Positions 16,969 to 24,298 of a stretch of DNA of 43,148 nucleotides are shown here, piece after piece (position 1 is the first letter of the stretch; every line of letters starts with the position of its first letter). The position numbers and the translations under genes were made by a program. The notes beneath the pieces are model-generated. The model was not told where the DNA came from. It ran no database searches and worked only from the letters and a program-made list of their open reading frames with translations. Source of the DNA: Lentisphaerae bacterium ADurb.Bin242 (GTDB lineage Bacteria; Verrucomicrobiota; Lentisphaeria; Victivallales; UBA1829); NCBI GenBank assembly GCA_002069785.1, contig MWCA01000053.1, forward strand, positions 1 through 43,148. The letters run 5' to 3'.

Positions 16969-17862
16969 TTACCCCAGTGTGTGATCTTCAATAAGTTCGC
17001 GGACGAGATCGGAAACGCCGGCTTCCGTCGGCTCGATCTTCTTGAAATCCCCGGCTGTCAGGACAACGCTCATGATCTGTTTGACCTTGGTGGGGGAACC
17101 GGCGAGACCGCAGCGCTTCGGGTCCGCATCGGCGTCGGCCGCGGACCATTCCTGGATGATCAGGCCTTTTCTGCCGTAGTTTTCCTCGTAGGAGGCGACC
17201 GCTCCGGAGGCGGCGTAGTCGTCGGTCTGTTCCGCCATGAACTCGGAACGGGTTTTGGCTCTCTTGTATTTCATGATGCGGGCGGCGTTCTGCGGACGCG
17301 GCTCGTTGGAATCGATGACGGTCAGCAGGACCGGCAAGGGGGCTTCGAGGACTTCATATCCGCCTTCGATGGCGCGTTTGGCGCGAATGGTTTTCCCTTC
17401 CAGGGCAAGAACGTCCTCCACATAGGAAATCTGCGGGAGATGGAGTTTTTCCGCGAGCTGGGGGCCGACTTGCGCGGTATCTCCGTCGATGGCTTGTCTT
17501 CCGCAAAGGATCAGATCGAAATTCCCGATTTTCTTTGCACAGCAACTGAGCGCATAACTGGTTGCGAGCGTATCGGAACCCGCGAACGCGCGGTCCGTCA
17601 GAAGGACCGTCTCGTCCGCCCCCATGCAGAGGGCATCCCGCAAGACTTTCGAAGCATTCGGCGGTCCCATCGTGGCGACGACCACATGGGCTCCGAAGCG
17701 GTCTTTCAACTGCAATGCCAGCTCAACGGCATTCAAGTCTTCGGGGTTGAAAATCGCCGGCAACGCCTGACGGTTTACCGTACCGTCCGGTTTCATCGCG
17801 TCGCCCGTGATGTTCTTCGTGTCGGGCACCTGCTTCACAAAGACTATGATCTTATAACTCAC
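16969..17862 (-). CDS. etfB: Electron transfer flavoprotein beta subunit
   Basis: 297 aa. It starts with GTG; AAGGAG lies eight bases upstream. Family motifs are IIVFVKQVPDT at the start, NPEDLNAVELALQLKD near residue 39, and the nucleotide-binding stretch ILCGRQAIDGDTAQVGPQLA near 117, then LPVLLTVIDSNEPRP. The GDTAQVGP version is the one I associate with bacterial ETFs of the bifurcating type; the human protein has DDCNQTGQ there. Bifurcation is therefore possible but not proven. The gene is longer than the usual 250-260 aa, with an insert near residues 205-250. It is first in the etfB-etfA-ACAD-rpoZ unit. Confidence 0.95.
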   Translation of the reverse strand: MSYKIIVFVKQVPDTKNITGDAMKPDGTVNRQALPAIFNPEDLNAVELALQLKDRFGAHVVVATMGPPNASKVLRDALCMGADETVLLTDRAFAGSDTLATSYALSCCAKKIGNFDLILCGRQAIDGDTAQVGPQLAEKLHLPQISYVEDVLALEGKTIRAKRAIEGGYEVLEAPLPVLLTVIDSNEPRPQNAARIMKYKRAKTRSEFMAEQTDDYAASGAVASYEENYGRKGLIIQEWSAADADADPKRCGLAGSPTKVKQIMSVVLTAGDFKKIEPTEAGVSDLVRELIEDHTLG

Positions 17863-17955
17863 TGGCTGCTCCTTGTTACAAGTTTTGGGTTGTTGTTGTG
17901 TTTTTCAGCCTGTCGAACACCCGGATTGAGTTGTCCGGGTAGAAATCGAAACCAT

Positions 17956-17983
17956 ACTATAGCATATACTGTGAAAAATGCAA
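17956..17983 (-). promoter_or_regulatory. Promoter of the etfB operon
   Basis: On the minus strand TTGCAT (17983-17978), a 16-base spacer and TATAGT (17961-17956) with TGC in front, an extended -10. The predicted start lies near 17948, giving a leader of about 86 bases. Confidence 0.65.
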
Positions 17984-18071
17984 AGATTTTTCTTTTCCAT
18001 CCCGGGGAAAAAATCGAAAAAATCCCTGCGGAATCGAGCTTCATACGTTCTCCGAAACAGCGATTGGACGG

Positions 18072-18845
18072 TCAGCCCTCCTTTCCTTTTTCCGGCGGCC
18101 GGACCAGAATCACTTCCATCCCCGCTTTTTTCAGAAGGGCGGCTTCTCCGGCCGGCAAGCCATAGTCCGTGACCAGCAGATCGACGGCATTCACGGAGGC
18201 GAAACACGTCAGCGCTTTTTTGCCGAATTTGCCGCTTTCGGTGATGACGGCCACATGCGACGCGATGGAAATGGAACGCTTTTCCAGGTTGGAGAGACTC
18301 ATGTCCGACGTGTAGAACCCGTTTCCGGCGAGTGCCCCGTCGCATCCGGAAACCAGCCAGTCCACGTGATATTCCTCCAGGTTCCTCTCCGCCATCGGCC
18401 CCACCAGATCCAGCGAGTTCGTCCGAAGCTCCCCTCCGAGCAGAATCACTTTGCAGGAGGATTGGAACAGGGTCGACGCCACCGGCAGGGCGTTGGTGAC
18501 GACCGTCAGCGCCGGCAGTTTCTTCCGGGCCAGCACTCTGGCGAACGCCAGCGCGGTGGAGCCCGCGCCGATGAACAGGGTTTCGCTGGGCATGATCCTT
18601 TTATATAAAGCCTCGGCGATCATGAATTTCAAGTCGTTGAGAAGCCGGTTCCCGGTGTCCGTTTCATACCGGATCGGCGAGGAAATGGCGCCGCCTTTGA
18701 TCTGGATCAGGAGCTTGCGTTCCTCCAGCGCCCGGAGGTCCCGGCGAAGGGTCATTTCCGTGACGCCGAGCTCGAAAGCGGTTTCCTTGATGAAGATTTT
18801 CCCCCTCCGGAGCATTTCCAGGATTTTCCGCTGGCGGTCCCTCAT
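18072..18845 (-). CDS. DeoR-family transcriptional regulator
   Basis: 257 aa. The N-terminal winged helix spans about residues 5-55: RKILEMLRRGKIFIKETA, then LGVTEMTLRRDLRALEERKLL, with the family's RRDL recognition helix. The C-terminal DeoRC sensor has LFIGAGSTALAFAR near 93, VVTNALPVA near 117, ILLGGELRTNSLDLVGP near 136 and VTDYGLP near 235, the phosphosugar-binding layout. AAAGGAG before ATG 18845 sets the start; 30 further residues of open frame upstream have no family match. It lies 127 bases downstream of the heptose kinase gene. The target is unknown. Confidence 0.9.
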   Translation of the reverse strand: MRDRQRKILEMLRRGKIFIKETAFELGVTEMTLRRDLRALEERKLLIQIKGGAISSPIRYETDTGNRLLNDLKFMIAEALYKRIMPSETLFIGAGSTALAFARVLARKKLPALTVVTNALPVASTLFQSSCKVILLGGELRTNSLDLVGPMAERNLEEYHVDWLVSGCDGALAGNGFYTSDMSLSNLEKRSISIASHVAVITESGKFGKKALTCFASVNAVDLLVTDYGLPAGEAALLKKAGMEVILVRPPEKGKEG

Positions 18846-18972
18846 CGCGGAACTCCTTTCCGTGGAAAGAGAAGCTCCTTTAGCCCGTCCGGAAAGTTCC
18901 TGCCTCCGGAAAGTGTACGGAAACCGTTCTGCCAATGGATCGAGCGCAGCGGTTTTTCCGTCCGTCGGGTTT

Positions 18973-19977
18973 TCATAACTTCATATATTCCAGGAGTTCT
19001 TCCACCGTGACGGTGGCCGTTCCGAGTTTTCCGACCACGATCCCGGCGGCATAGTTGGCGATCTCCGCCGAGGAGACGGGGTCGTCCTTGACGCAGAGGA
19101 CCAGCGTGCTGGCCGCGATGACGGTGTCGCCCGCCCCGGAGACGTCGAACACTTCCCGGGCGCGGGTCGGGATCACCTTGCAGCCGCCGTCCTCCAGGAA
19201 GAGCGCCATGCCGTGTTCCGCCAGCGAAACCAGAAGGTATTTGACATGCCAGTCCCGGCGGATCGCCTGCGCGACTTCCTGAAGTCCTTCCATCGTCCAC
19301 TCTCCGAGCGGAGGCGGAACCGCGGCCAGCGAGTACGCTTCCGCTCGGTTCGGCTTCATGAGGGTAAGCCCCTGGAGCCGCATGGGATTCCGGGGGTTCG
19401 GGTCCAGGGACACCATGATCCCGTTCCGGTTGCAGAGATCGATGATCCGCTGCGCGCTGTCCCGGGAAAAAAGTCCCTTGGCGTAATCCTCCAGAATGAC
19501 CGCGTCGGGACGGTTTTTCTTCAAATATTTTTCAAAGCGGTCCAGAAGCTGTTCCCGGATACGGCTTTCCACCTGGGTCTGGAGTTCGTCGTCCAGCCGG
19601 AGAAGCTGCTGGGACCCGGCGATGATCCGTTCCTTGAAGGTCGTCGGGCGGTCCCTGTCCACGATGACTCCGGAGTAGTCGATGCCGGTTTTTTCGAGAA
19701 GCCCGCGGAGGATTTCGCCGTTGCCGTCTTCGCCGATCACGCCGAACGCCGCGGCGGAAGCTCCCAGCGAGACGATGTTGCGCATCACGTTGGCCGCGCC
19801 CCCGAGACAGCGGGAACGGCGTGTCACCTGAACGATCGGAACGGGGGCTTCCGGCGAAATCCGGTTAACTTTCCCCCAGGTGTACGCATCCAGCATCAGG
19901 TCTCCGACGACCGCGATCTTCTTCTCTTGGAAGGAATGGGTCAGCGAGGCCAGATACTCGATTCCTCTGCTCTGCAT
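18973..19977 (-). CDS. hldA: D-glycero-beta-D-manno-heptose-7-phosphate kinase (RfaE1/HldE kinase domain)
   Basis: 334 aa. A PfkB-fold kinase that makes heptose 1,7-bisphosphate for the LPS inner core. Visible features are the RfaE-specific VVGDLMLDAYTWGKVNRISP near residue 23, the GGAANVMRN motif near 59, LLRLDDE near 120, SLDPNPRNPMRLQG, LTLMKPNRAEA near 204 and the ATP/anion-hole motif VSGAGDTV near 275. There is no C-terminal nucleotidyltransferase domain, so this is the single-domain version; HldC would be encoded elsewhere. ATG 19977 with AAAGGG nine bases upstream is preferred to the ATG at 20037. Confidence 0.88.
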   Translation of the reverse strand: MQSRGIEYLASLTHSFQEKKIAVVGDLMLDAYTWGKVNRISPEAPVPIVQVTRRSRCLGGAANVMRNIVSLGASAAAFGVIGEDGNGEILRGLLEKTGIDYSGVIVDRDRPTTFKERIIAGSQQLLRLDDELQTQVESRIREQLLDRFEKYLKKNRPDAVILEDYAKGLFSRDSAQRIIDLCNRNGIMVSLDPNPRNPMRLQGLTLMKPNRAEAYSLAAVPPPLGEWTMEGLQEVAQAIRRDWHVKYLLVSLAEHGMALFLEDGGCKVIPTRAREVFDVSGAGDTVIAASTLVLCVKDDPVSSAEIANYAAGIVVGKLGTATVTVEELLEYMKL

Positions 19978-20059
19978 GCGGGAGCCCTTTCTGTAAAACA
20001 GTATGCCGCGCATCCCAACGGCGGAGCCGCCGTTCATGCGCCCGTAAAATCAATCCGGT

Positions 20060-20087
20060 ACAATAACTGTTTTTCTCTGAAAAGCAA
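20060..20087 (-). promoter_or_regulatory. Candidate promoter of the heptose kinase gene
   Basis: On the minus strand TTGCTT (20087-20082), a 16-base spacer and TATTGT (20065-20060). It is back to back with the LOG-family promoter at 20096. Confidence 0.4.
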
Positions 20088-20095
20088 ATAGCGAC

Positions 20096-20123
20096 TTGAT
20101 TTTTTTTCTTTTTGGAATATTAT
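20096..20123 (+). promoter_or_regulatory. Candidate promoter of the LOG-family gene
   Basis: TTGATT (20096-20101), a 16-base T-rich spacer and TATTAT (20118-20123), 51 bases before the ATG at 20174. Confidence 0.45.
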
Positions 20124-20173
20124 TCATAGATTATATGTGAAAAATGGAAAAATAGAAAAAAAGGAACTTCCGA

Positions 20174-20887
20174 ATGAGCGACGATTCGATTACGCAATAC
20201 AAGAACAGCCTTTCCAAACCCCCGATGATCAATTTCACCCAGGAAGAGCCCTGGCGCATCTTCCGGATCATGGCGGAATTCGTCGAATCGTTTGAAACCA
20301 TGTCGCGTCAGGGACCCCTGATCCCGATTTTCGGCTCCGCCCGCATCACCCCCGACAGCGAATCCTACAAGAGCGCCGAGCATCTGGCCTCCCTTCTGGT
20401 CGGGCACGGCTACGGGATCATCACCGGCGGAGGCCCCGGGATCATGGAAGCCGCCAGCAAGGGCGCATACGAGAGCGGCGGCAATTCCGTCGGACTCAAC
20501 ATCCTGCTTCCGATGGAACAGCATCCGAACCGCTATCAGAACGTGGAACTGGATTTCCGTTATTTTTTCATCCGGAAGGTCTGCTTCATCAAATACGCGG
20601 TGGCGGTCGTGGTCTACCCTGGCGGCTTCGGCACGCTCGACGAGTTCAGCGAGGCGCTGACCCTCATCCAGACAAACAAGGTCAATCATGTCCCGCTGGT
20701 GCTGGTGGGAAAGAGTTTCTGGCATCCGCTGCTGGAATGGTTCAAGAAGACCCTCCTTCTGGAGCATGGCGCGATCACCCCGGCGGATCTGGAACTGTTC
20801 ATGCTGGTGGACACGGCCGAGGAAGCCTGCGACTACATCGTGAACGTCCACAAAAAAGGCATCACCGGCACCATCAAAATGGATTGA
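20174..20887 (+). CDS. LOG-family protein (nucleotide 5'-monophosphate nucleosidase type)
   Basis: 237 aa. Rossmann-like TIGR00730 family. The two hallmark motifs are GGGPGIMEAA near residue 85 and PGGFGTLDEFSE near 149, which form the phosphoribosyl site. Family members release a nucleobase from a nucleoside 5'-monophosphate; plant LOG activates cytokinins and bacterial PpnN manages purine nucleotides. The N-terminal 45 residues are longer than in minimal LOG proteins. AAGGAA sits eight bases before the ATG. It is monocistronic and borders the AT-rich islet downstream. The exact substrate is not deducible. Confidence 0.9.
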   Translation: MSDDSITQYKNSLSKPPMINFTQEEPWRIFRIMAEFVESFETMSRQGPLIPIFGSARITPDSESYKSAEHLASLLVGHGYGIITGGGPGIMEAASKGAYESGGNSVGLNILLPMEQHPNRYQNVELDFRYFFIRKVCFIKYAVAVVVYPGGFGTLDEFSEALTLIQTNKVNHVPLVLVGKSFWHPLLEWFKKTLLLEHGAITPADLELFMLVDTAEEACDYIVNVHKKGITGTIKMD

Positions 20888-20946
20888 CGCCGGTTCGAAA
20901 AAATACGAACGGATCAACGGATTCCGCGTAAATGGAAGTCTCTTTT

Positions 20947-20956
20947 TTCACCAGTG
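20947..20956. repeat. Left copy of 10-bp direct repeat (TTCACCAGTG)
   Basis: It matches 21853-21862 exactly and marks the left edge of the AT-rich islet. Here it also forms half of a perfect palindrome with a central G (20947-20961, TTCACCA-G-TGGTGAA). Confidence 0.55.
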
Positions 20957-21063
20957 GTGAAGGGTAGTCTGAATTTCTCTTTGAAAAAAAACAGAAAAAG
21001 TAATGTTTTTGTATTGAAATCTCCGGAAGCGTGTAATTCTGCGTAATCGAATACGATGTATAA

Positions 21064-21234
21064 TGCAATAAAGCTAAGAAATACATTGGGTTAGGCTATG
21101 GAACACAACCCATCTACTTGAACCTGATGATGCAATATGTTACAGATTGGTTAAATGGACTTTCGGTGGAAGATGCCGTCAATAACGTGAGAACTGAAGT
21201 TATTCGCACTCAAATAACACCAGTGACTCAATAA
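21064..21234 (+). pseudogene. C-terminal fragment of an unrecognised gene
   Basis: 56 codons stay open from just after a TAA to TAA 21232-21234. The reading includes KKYIGLGYGTQPIYLNLMM and VTDWLNGLSVEDAVNNVRTE. There is no start codon before the internal Met pair and no ribosome site. The composition of the peptide (balanced, with an amphipathic helix) looks like real protein, so this is probably the 3' end of a gene whose front is lost. I do not recognise the family. Confidence 0.45.
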
Positions 21235-21385
21235 GAAAAGTCTTATTTATTGCCCTGTGACGAAACCAGTTGATTTTATTTGGGCTTGGGAAAATTGGAA
21301 AGCCACAATTGGTTTCGATGTAGTTTTATGATAGTTCAATGATTGATTGTTATTCAGAGATTTGAAAAATATAGGAGTTTATAAA

Positions 21386-21700
21386 ATGAGAAGAATACAC
21401 ACAGAATTGGTGTTTGGCATAAATACAATTTTATCGGTTTATATGCTATGTTTTTCTGGGCTTCTAAAATATCATTGTAAATCTGAACCTGTAATTGGAA
21501 TTGTTTATTTTTTATCAACATCAGGATTTTATTATTTCATTTTTCTTTTAGTGATGATAGTCATATTTAATTTTTATAAACAGCACTTTTATAAAAACTT
21601 ATCGATATTCTATCTCATTCCCTTTGCAGTGTTTGCTTTTACTGTGATAATTTTTCTATTCTTATATGTTGAGGAGAGTTGGAAGGGGTTGCCCCTTTAA
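21386..21700 (+). CDS. Small membrane protein, unknown function
   Basis: 104 aa with three strongly hydrophobic segments: about residues 8-28 (LVFGINTILSVYMLCFSGLL), 38-65 (VIGIVYFLSTSGFYYFIFLL and following) and 76-98 (IFYLIPFAVFAFTVIIFLFL), joined by basic loops. AGGAG lies eight bases before ATG 21386, so translation is likely. Codon use is very AT-rich, unlike every neighbour, which marks it as acquired. No family recognised. It could be an immunity or toxin-like membrane peptide, but nothing in the sequence shows this. Confidence 0.65.
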   Translation: MRRIHTELVFGINTILSVYMLCFSGLLKYHCKSEPVIGIVYFLSTSGFYYFIFLLVMIVIFNFYKQHFYKNLSIFYLIPFAVFAFTVIIFLFLYVEESWKGLPL

Positions 21701-21704
21701 TAGG

Positions 21705-21742
21705 GAAACCGTGCAATTCATAAGAAACCGTGCCATTCATAA
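21705..21742. repeat. Tandem 19-bp repeat, two copies
   Basis: 21705-21723 and 21724-21742 are adjacent copies of GAAACCGTGCMATTCATAA with one difference (A or C at M), directly behind the membrane protein stop codon and a GGTT-CCC/GGG-AACC hairpin (21687-21710). Confidence 0.7.
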
Positions 21743-21780
21743 AGAAGAAGTAATTATTTTTCTGGAAAAACCGGCAAAAA

Positions 21781-21815
21781 TAAGAATTTCTCCATGAAAG
21801 TAAGGATTTCTCCAT
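21781..21815. repeat. Two 15-bp direct repeats with 20-base period
   Basis: TAAGRATTTCTCCAT occurs at 21781-21795 and 21801-21815, differing at R only. Together with the 21705 repeat it makes the right end of the islet repetitive. Confidence 0.6.
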
Positions 21816-21852
21816 TGCGAGGCGATTCAGGGAAGGAGTGACCGGTTTTTCA

Positions 21853-21862
21853 TTCACCAGTG
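21853..21862. repeat. Right copy of 10-bp direct repeat (TTCACCAGTG)
   Basis: It is identical to 20947-20956. It lies on the stop codon and last codons (His-Trp-stop) of the leftward beta-lactamase-like gene, so an insertion here would recreate the gene end. Confidence 0.55.
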
Positions 21863-22915
21863 ACGGATGGGGAGGCCGAACGCTTCGGAAATCCGGTCGC
21901 GCACCGGGTGGACCGGATGGGTGCGGTTGATCTTGTTTTTGGTGAAGCCGACCGCAAGGCCGGTTTCGCGGTCCGCGAACCCTTCGGCTCCGAGCGCGCC
22001 GCCCTGTCCGAAGATCCGTCCCGGATTGTCCGGCGGTCCGCTGAGGGCGTAGCCGAGTCCGAACTTGGCCCAGGTGCCTTCCGGGGGAATCGGATCGTCG
22101 TCCGCGCGGCAGAGCGTGGCGGCACGGGCCACGGTTTCCGGTTTCAGGAGACGCACGCCGTCCACTTCCCCGAGGAGCGCCGCATAGTATTTCGCCAGGG
22201 AAAAGGCGTTGGAGACGGCGTTGGTGGAAGGGATGAACCCGTGCCGGAGGACCAGGTTGTCGATTTCCCGCCGCCAGTCGTTCGGGTCTTCGGCGCCGCT
22301 GCTGTCGACCGGCGCCGTTCTGGCGTCCGCTTCAGGCGTGGTCCCGAAAAAAATGGAATCGAGATGAAGCGGAGCGAAAACCTCCTCTTCGATAATCTGT
22401 TTGAAAGAACGTCCGTCGGCGCGGCGGGCGGTTTCGCCGATCAGCCAGGCGAAGGTTCTTCCGTGATAGGCCGACTTGGTTCCGGGGGGCCATGCGGGCG
22501 TCATGTCCGCCAGCCTGGAACACATGAGGTCCCAATCGGCCCACTGCTCGATCGAATCCGCGGGCGGCGTCTCGAAGAGGGCGGCGCGGTGGGACAGCAG
22601 GTGCCACAGCCGGATGTCTTCCTTGCCGTGGCGGGCGAATTCCGGCCAGTAGTCGGCGACGCGGTCGTCATAGTGGAGAATCCCTTTTTCCACCAGGCGG
22701 TGGACCGCCGTGGCCGCGATGCTTTTCCCGCTGGAGAAAATGGGGAAAAGGGTGTTTTCATTGACCGGAATGGTGTGGTCCGGAGCGGTGAATCCGGCGC
22801 TCAGGCTTAGGATCGGTTTCCCGTTCTGAAAGACGGCAAGCTGGCATCCGCACTCTTCGCCGGAAGCCGCGGCGTCGTCCAATATCTTCTGAAGTTTTTT
22901 CGTATTCGGAATCAT
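21854..22915 (-). CDS. Serine hydrolase of the beta-lactamase / penicillin-binding fold (class C-like)
   Basis: 353 aa, cytoplasmic (no signal peptide). The catalytic SxxK is SSGK at residues 61-64, preceded by the family's LFPIFSSGK context. The usual YxN is replaced by SAYHG near 148, and the third motif near 325 is GQGGALG instead of KTG or HxG. This pattern suggests an EstB-like esterase or peptidase rather than an antibiotic-inactivating enzyme. ATG 22915 has AAAGGAA close upstream. It follows the MFS gene on the same strand but has a good promoter of its own at 22950-22978. Confidence 0.88.
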   Translation of the reverse strand: MIPNTKKLQKILDDAAASGEECGCQLAVFQNGKPILSLSAGFTAPDHTIPVNENTLFPIFSSGKSIAATAVHRLVEKGILHYDDRVADYWPEFARHGKEDIRLWHLLSHRAALFETPPADSIEQWADWDLMCSRLADMTPAWPPGTKSAYHGRTFAWLIGETARRADGRSFKQIIEEEVFAPLHLDSIFFGTTPEADARTAPVDSSGAEDPNDWRREIDNLVLRHGFIPSTNAVSNAFSLAKYYAALLGEVDGVRLLKPETVARAATLCRADDDPIPPEGTWAKFGLGYALSGPPDNPGRIFGQGGALGAEGFADRETGLAVGFTKNKINRTHPVHPVRDRISEAFGLPIRHW

Positions 22916-22949
22916 GTGTCTTTCCTTTTTTTGCGGATCATTCATTCGT

Positions 22950-22978
22950 ACTATACCGCGCAAAAGAGGATTCCGCAA
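22950..22978 (-). promoter_or_regulatory. Promoter of the beta-lactamase-like gene
   Basis: On the minus strand TTGCGG (22978-22973), a 17-base spacer and TATAGT (22955-22950), 35 bases before the ATG. Confidence 0.6.
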
Positions 22979-23002
22979 CCGGGAAACGGGAAAACAGGAA
23001 AC

Positions 23003-24298
23003 TCAGGCCCGTTTTTCTTCCGGTTGCCCCGCCGGACAGGAGGCGTCGGCAACCGCCGGAATGGAGAACAGGAAGAAGCCCGCCGCGACCGTGCCCGCCG
23101 CATAAAGCAGAAAAAGCGTCCGATACGGGCCGAAGGCCATTCCGCCGGACATCTGTGCCGACGCGAAGAGCCCGCTGCCCAGCGCGAAGGATGCCAGCAG
23201 ACGGGAGAGTCCGGCTCCGCTGTAATAGAGCGCACCGGAAAAAGCCATGGCCATGGTCTTGTTGCCGGGGGTCGCGAGCGCCATCATTTCGGCCGAACAG
23301 ACGATCGACGTCGCGGCAATGGCGAAGCTGGAGAGCATCAGAAGAAGGATCATCAGGGCATAGGTTGCAAACGATCCCTTTTCAATGAAGAAGAGGCCGA
23401 TGTTGACCGGAAGATACAGCGCATGAAGCGCGATGAACGTGTATTTCAAGCCGAGGATACGGATGATCCGCGGGATCAGGAGATATCCCAGCAGCATCCC
23501 GGACAGTGCCGCCGCCGAAATGAAAACGATCACGTTATCCGGCGCCTTCAGTTCGTTTTTCAGATACAGCAGGGAGAGCGGGACCGATCCGTAGACGGCG
23601 AGGTTCAGCACGAACTGGTAAACGGAGAAACGCCGGAGCTTCCGGTTTCCGGCCGCAGTCCGGAGTCCCTTGAGCCAGGAGGGATCGTCGTGCTTCTCCA
23701 CCGGGAAATCGGGGATCGCGGCAATGAAGAAGATGCGGCCCATAAAGATGAACGCTCCGAGGTAGAGGACGGCCTGAAGTTTCCACAAGGGCGGAGTTTT
23801 CCCGATCACTGAACTGACCAGAAACAGGAAGAGGACGGCGGTCAGCTGGTGGAAAAAACGCATCCGCCCGAAAAACAGGGTCCGCCGCCCGCCGGAGAGA
23901 AAGGTGTCGAGCATCGGGAACCAGCCCGCAATGAATCCGGAAAGCGTCATCGCGAAAAGGAGGATCATCGAGATCAGCACCGGGACGGCATAGGACCCGA
24001 AGAAGGGCGCCGACCCCGCCATGAAATAGGCGCAGGCCGCCAGCGAACAGGCTCCGAGAATCAGCTTTTTCCGTCCCGCGCGCGACGCCCACCAGGCCAT
24101 CGGGAGAATGAGCAGTCCGTTGAACAGCGGCAGGACGGAGGTCGTGATCAGGGAAAGCATGTCCCCCGCGCCCAGCATCCCCGCGAACAGGAGTATGACC
24201 GCGCTGTCCGTGAGCGTGACTTCCCCTGTGAGGCCGCAGCAGGAGGAGAGAATCGCGCGGCGTTCCGCGCAGAGGTGTTTCGCATCCGGTTTCGTCAT
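23003..24298 (-). CDS. Major facilitator superfamily transporter
   Basis: 431 aa with about twelve hydrophobic segments spread along the protein (for example SAVILLFAGMLGAGDMLSLI and VPVLISMILLFAMTLSGFIA) and the loop WWASRAGRKKLILGA near residue 68, matching the MFS loop 2-3 signature (basic GRKK after the second helix). A cytoplasmic centre with PVEKHDDPSWLKGLRTA separates the two halves. Substrate is unknown; location after two glycan-related genes suggests a sugar or oligosaccharide. The start overlaps the stop of the upstream gene (ATGA), so the two are translationally coupled. Confidence 0.9.
   Translation of the reverse strand: MTKPDAKHLCAERRAILSSCCGLTGEVTLTDSAVILLFAGMLGAGDMLSLITTSVLPLFNGLLILPMAWWASRAGRKKLILGACSLAACAYFMAGSAPFFGSYAVPVLISMILLFAMTLSGFIAGWFPMLDTFLSGGRRTLFFGRMRFFHQLTAVLFLFLVSSVIGKTPPLWKLQAVLYLGAFIFMGRIFFIAAIPDFPVEKHDDPSWLKGLRTAAGNRKLRRFSVYQFVLNLAVYGSVPLSLLYLKNELKAPDNVIVFISAAALSGMLLGYLLIPRIIRILGLKYTFIALHALYLPVNIGLFFIEKGSFATYALMILLLMLSSFAIAATSIVCSAEMMALATPGNKTMAMAFSGALYYSGAGLSRLLASFALGSGLFASAQMSGGMAFGPYRTLFLLYAAGTVAAGFFLFSIPAVADASCPAGQPEEKRA

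Larger units (their letters stand above)
20947..21862. mobile_element. AT-rich islet with flanking 10-bp direct repeats, probable small insertion
   Basis: The stretch between the two TTCACCAGTG copies is visibly far richer in A and T than the genes on both sides. It holds a start-less reading-frame fragment (21064-21234), a small membrane protein gene (21386-21700) and short tandem repeats (21705-21815). No transposase, integrase or terminal inverted repeat is visible. The right copy overlaps the last codons of the beta-lactamase-like gene. The remaining parts, 20957-21063 and 21235-21385, hold no gene that I can support. Confidence 0.45.

Noticed and set aside
14169..18165. Very long rightward frames opposite the acyl-CoA dehydrogenase and etf genes
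   Set aside because: Long antisense frames arise from GC-rich codon bias; the leftward frames encode clear, complete enzymes with ribosome sites.
21639..21857. Leftward 72-codon frame across the islet end
   Set aside because: It runs through the tandem repeats and the 3' end of the membrane protein gene, has no ribosome site and no protein-like pattern.
21854..22915. Antibiotic-resistance beta-lactamase
   Set aside because: No signal peptide, YHG in place of YxN and GQGG in place of KTG; an esterase or peptidase role is more likely.
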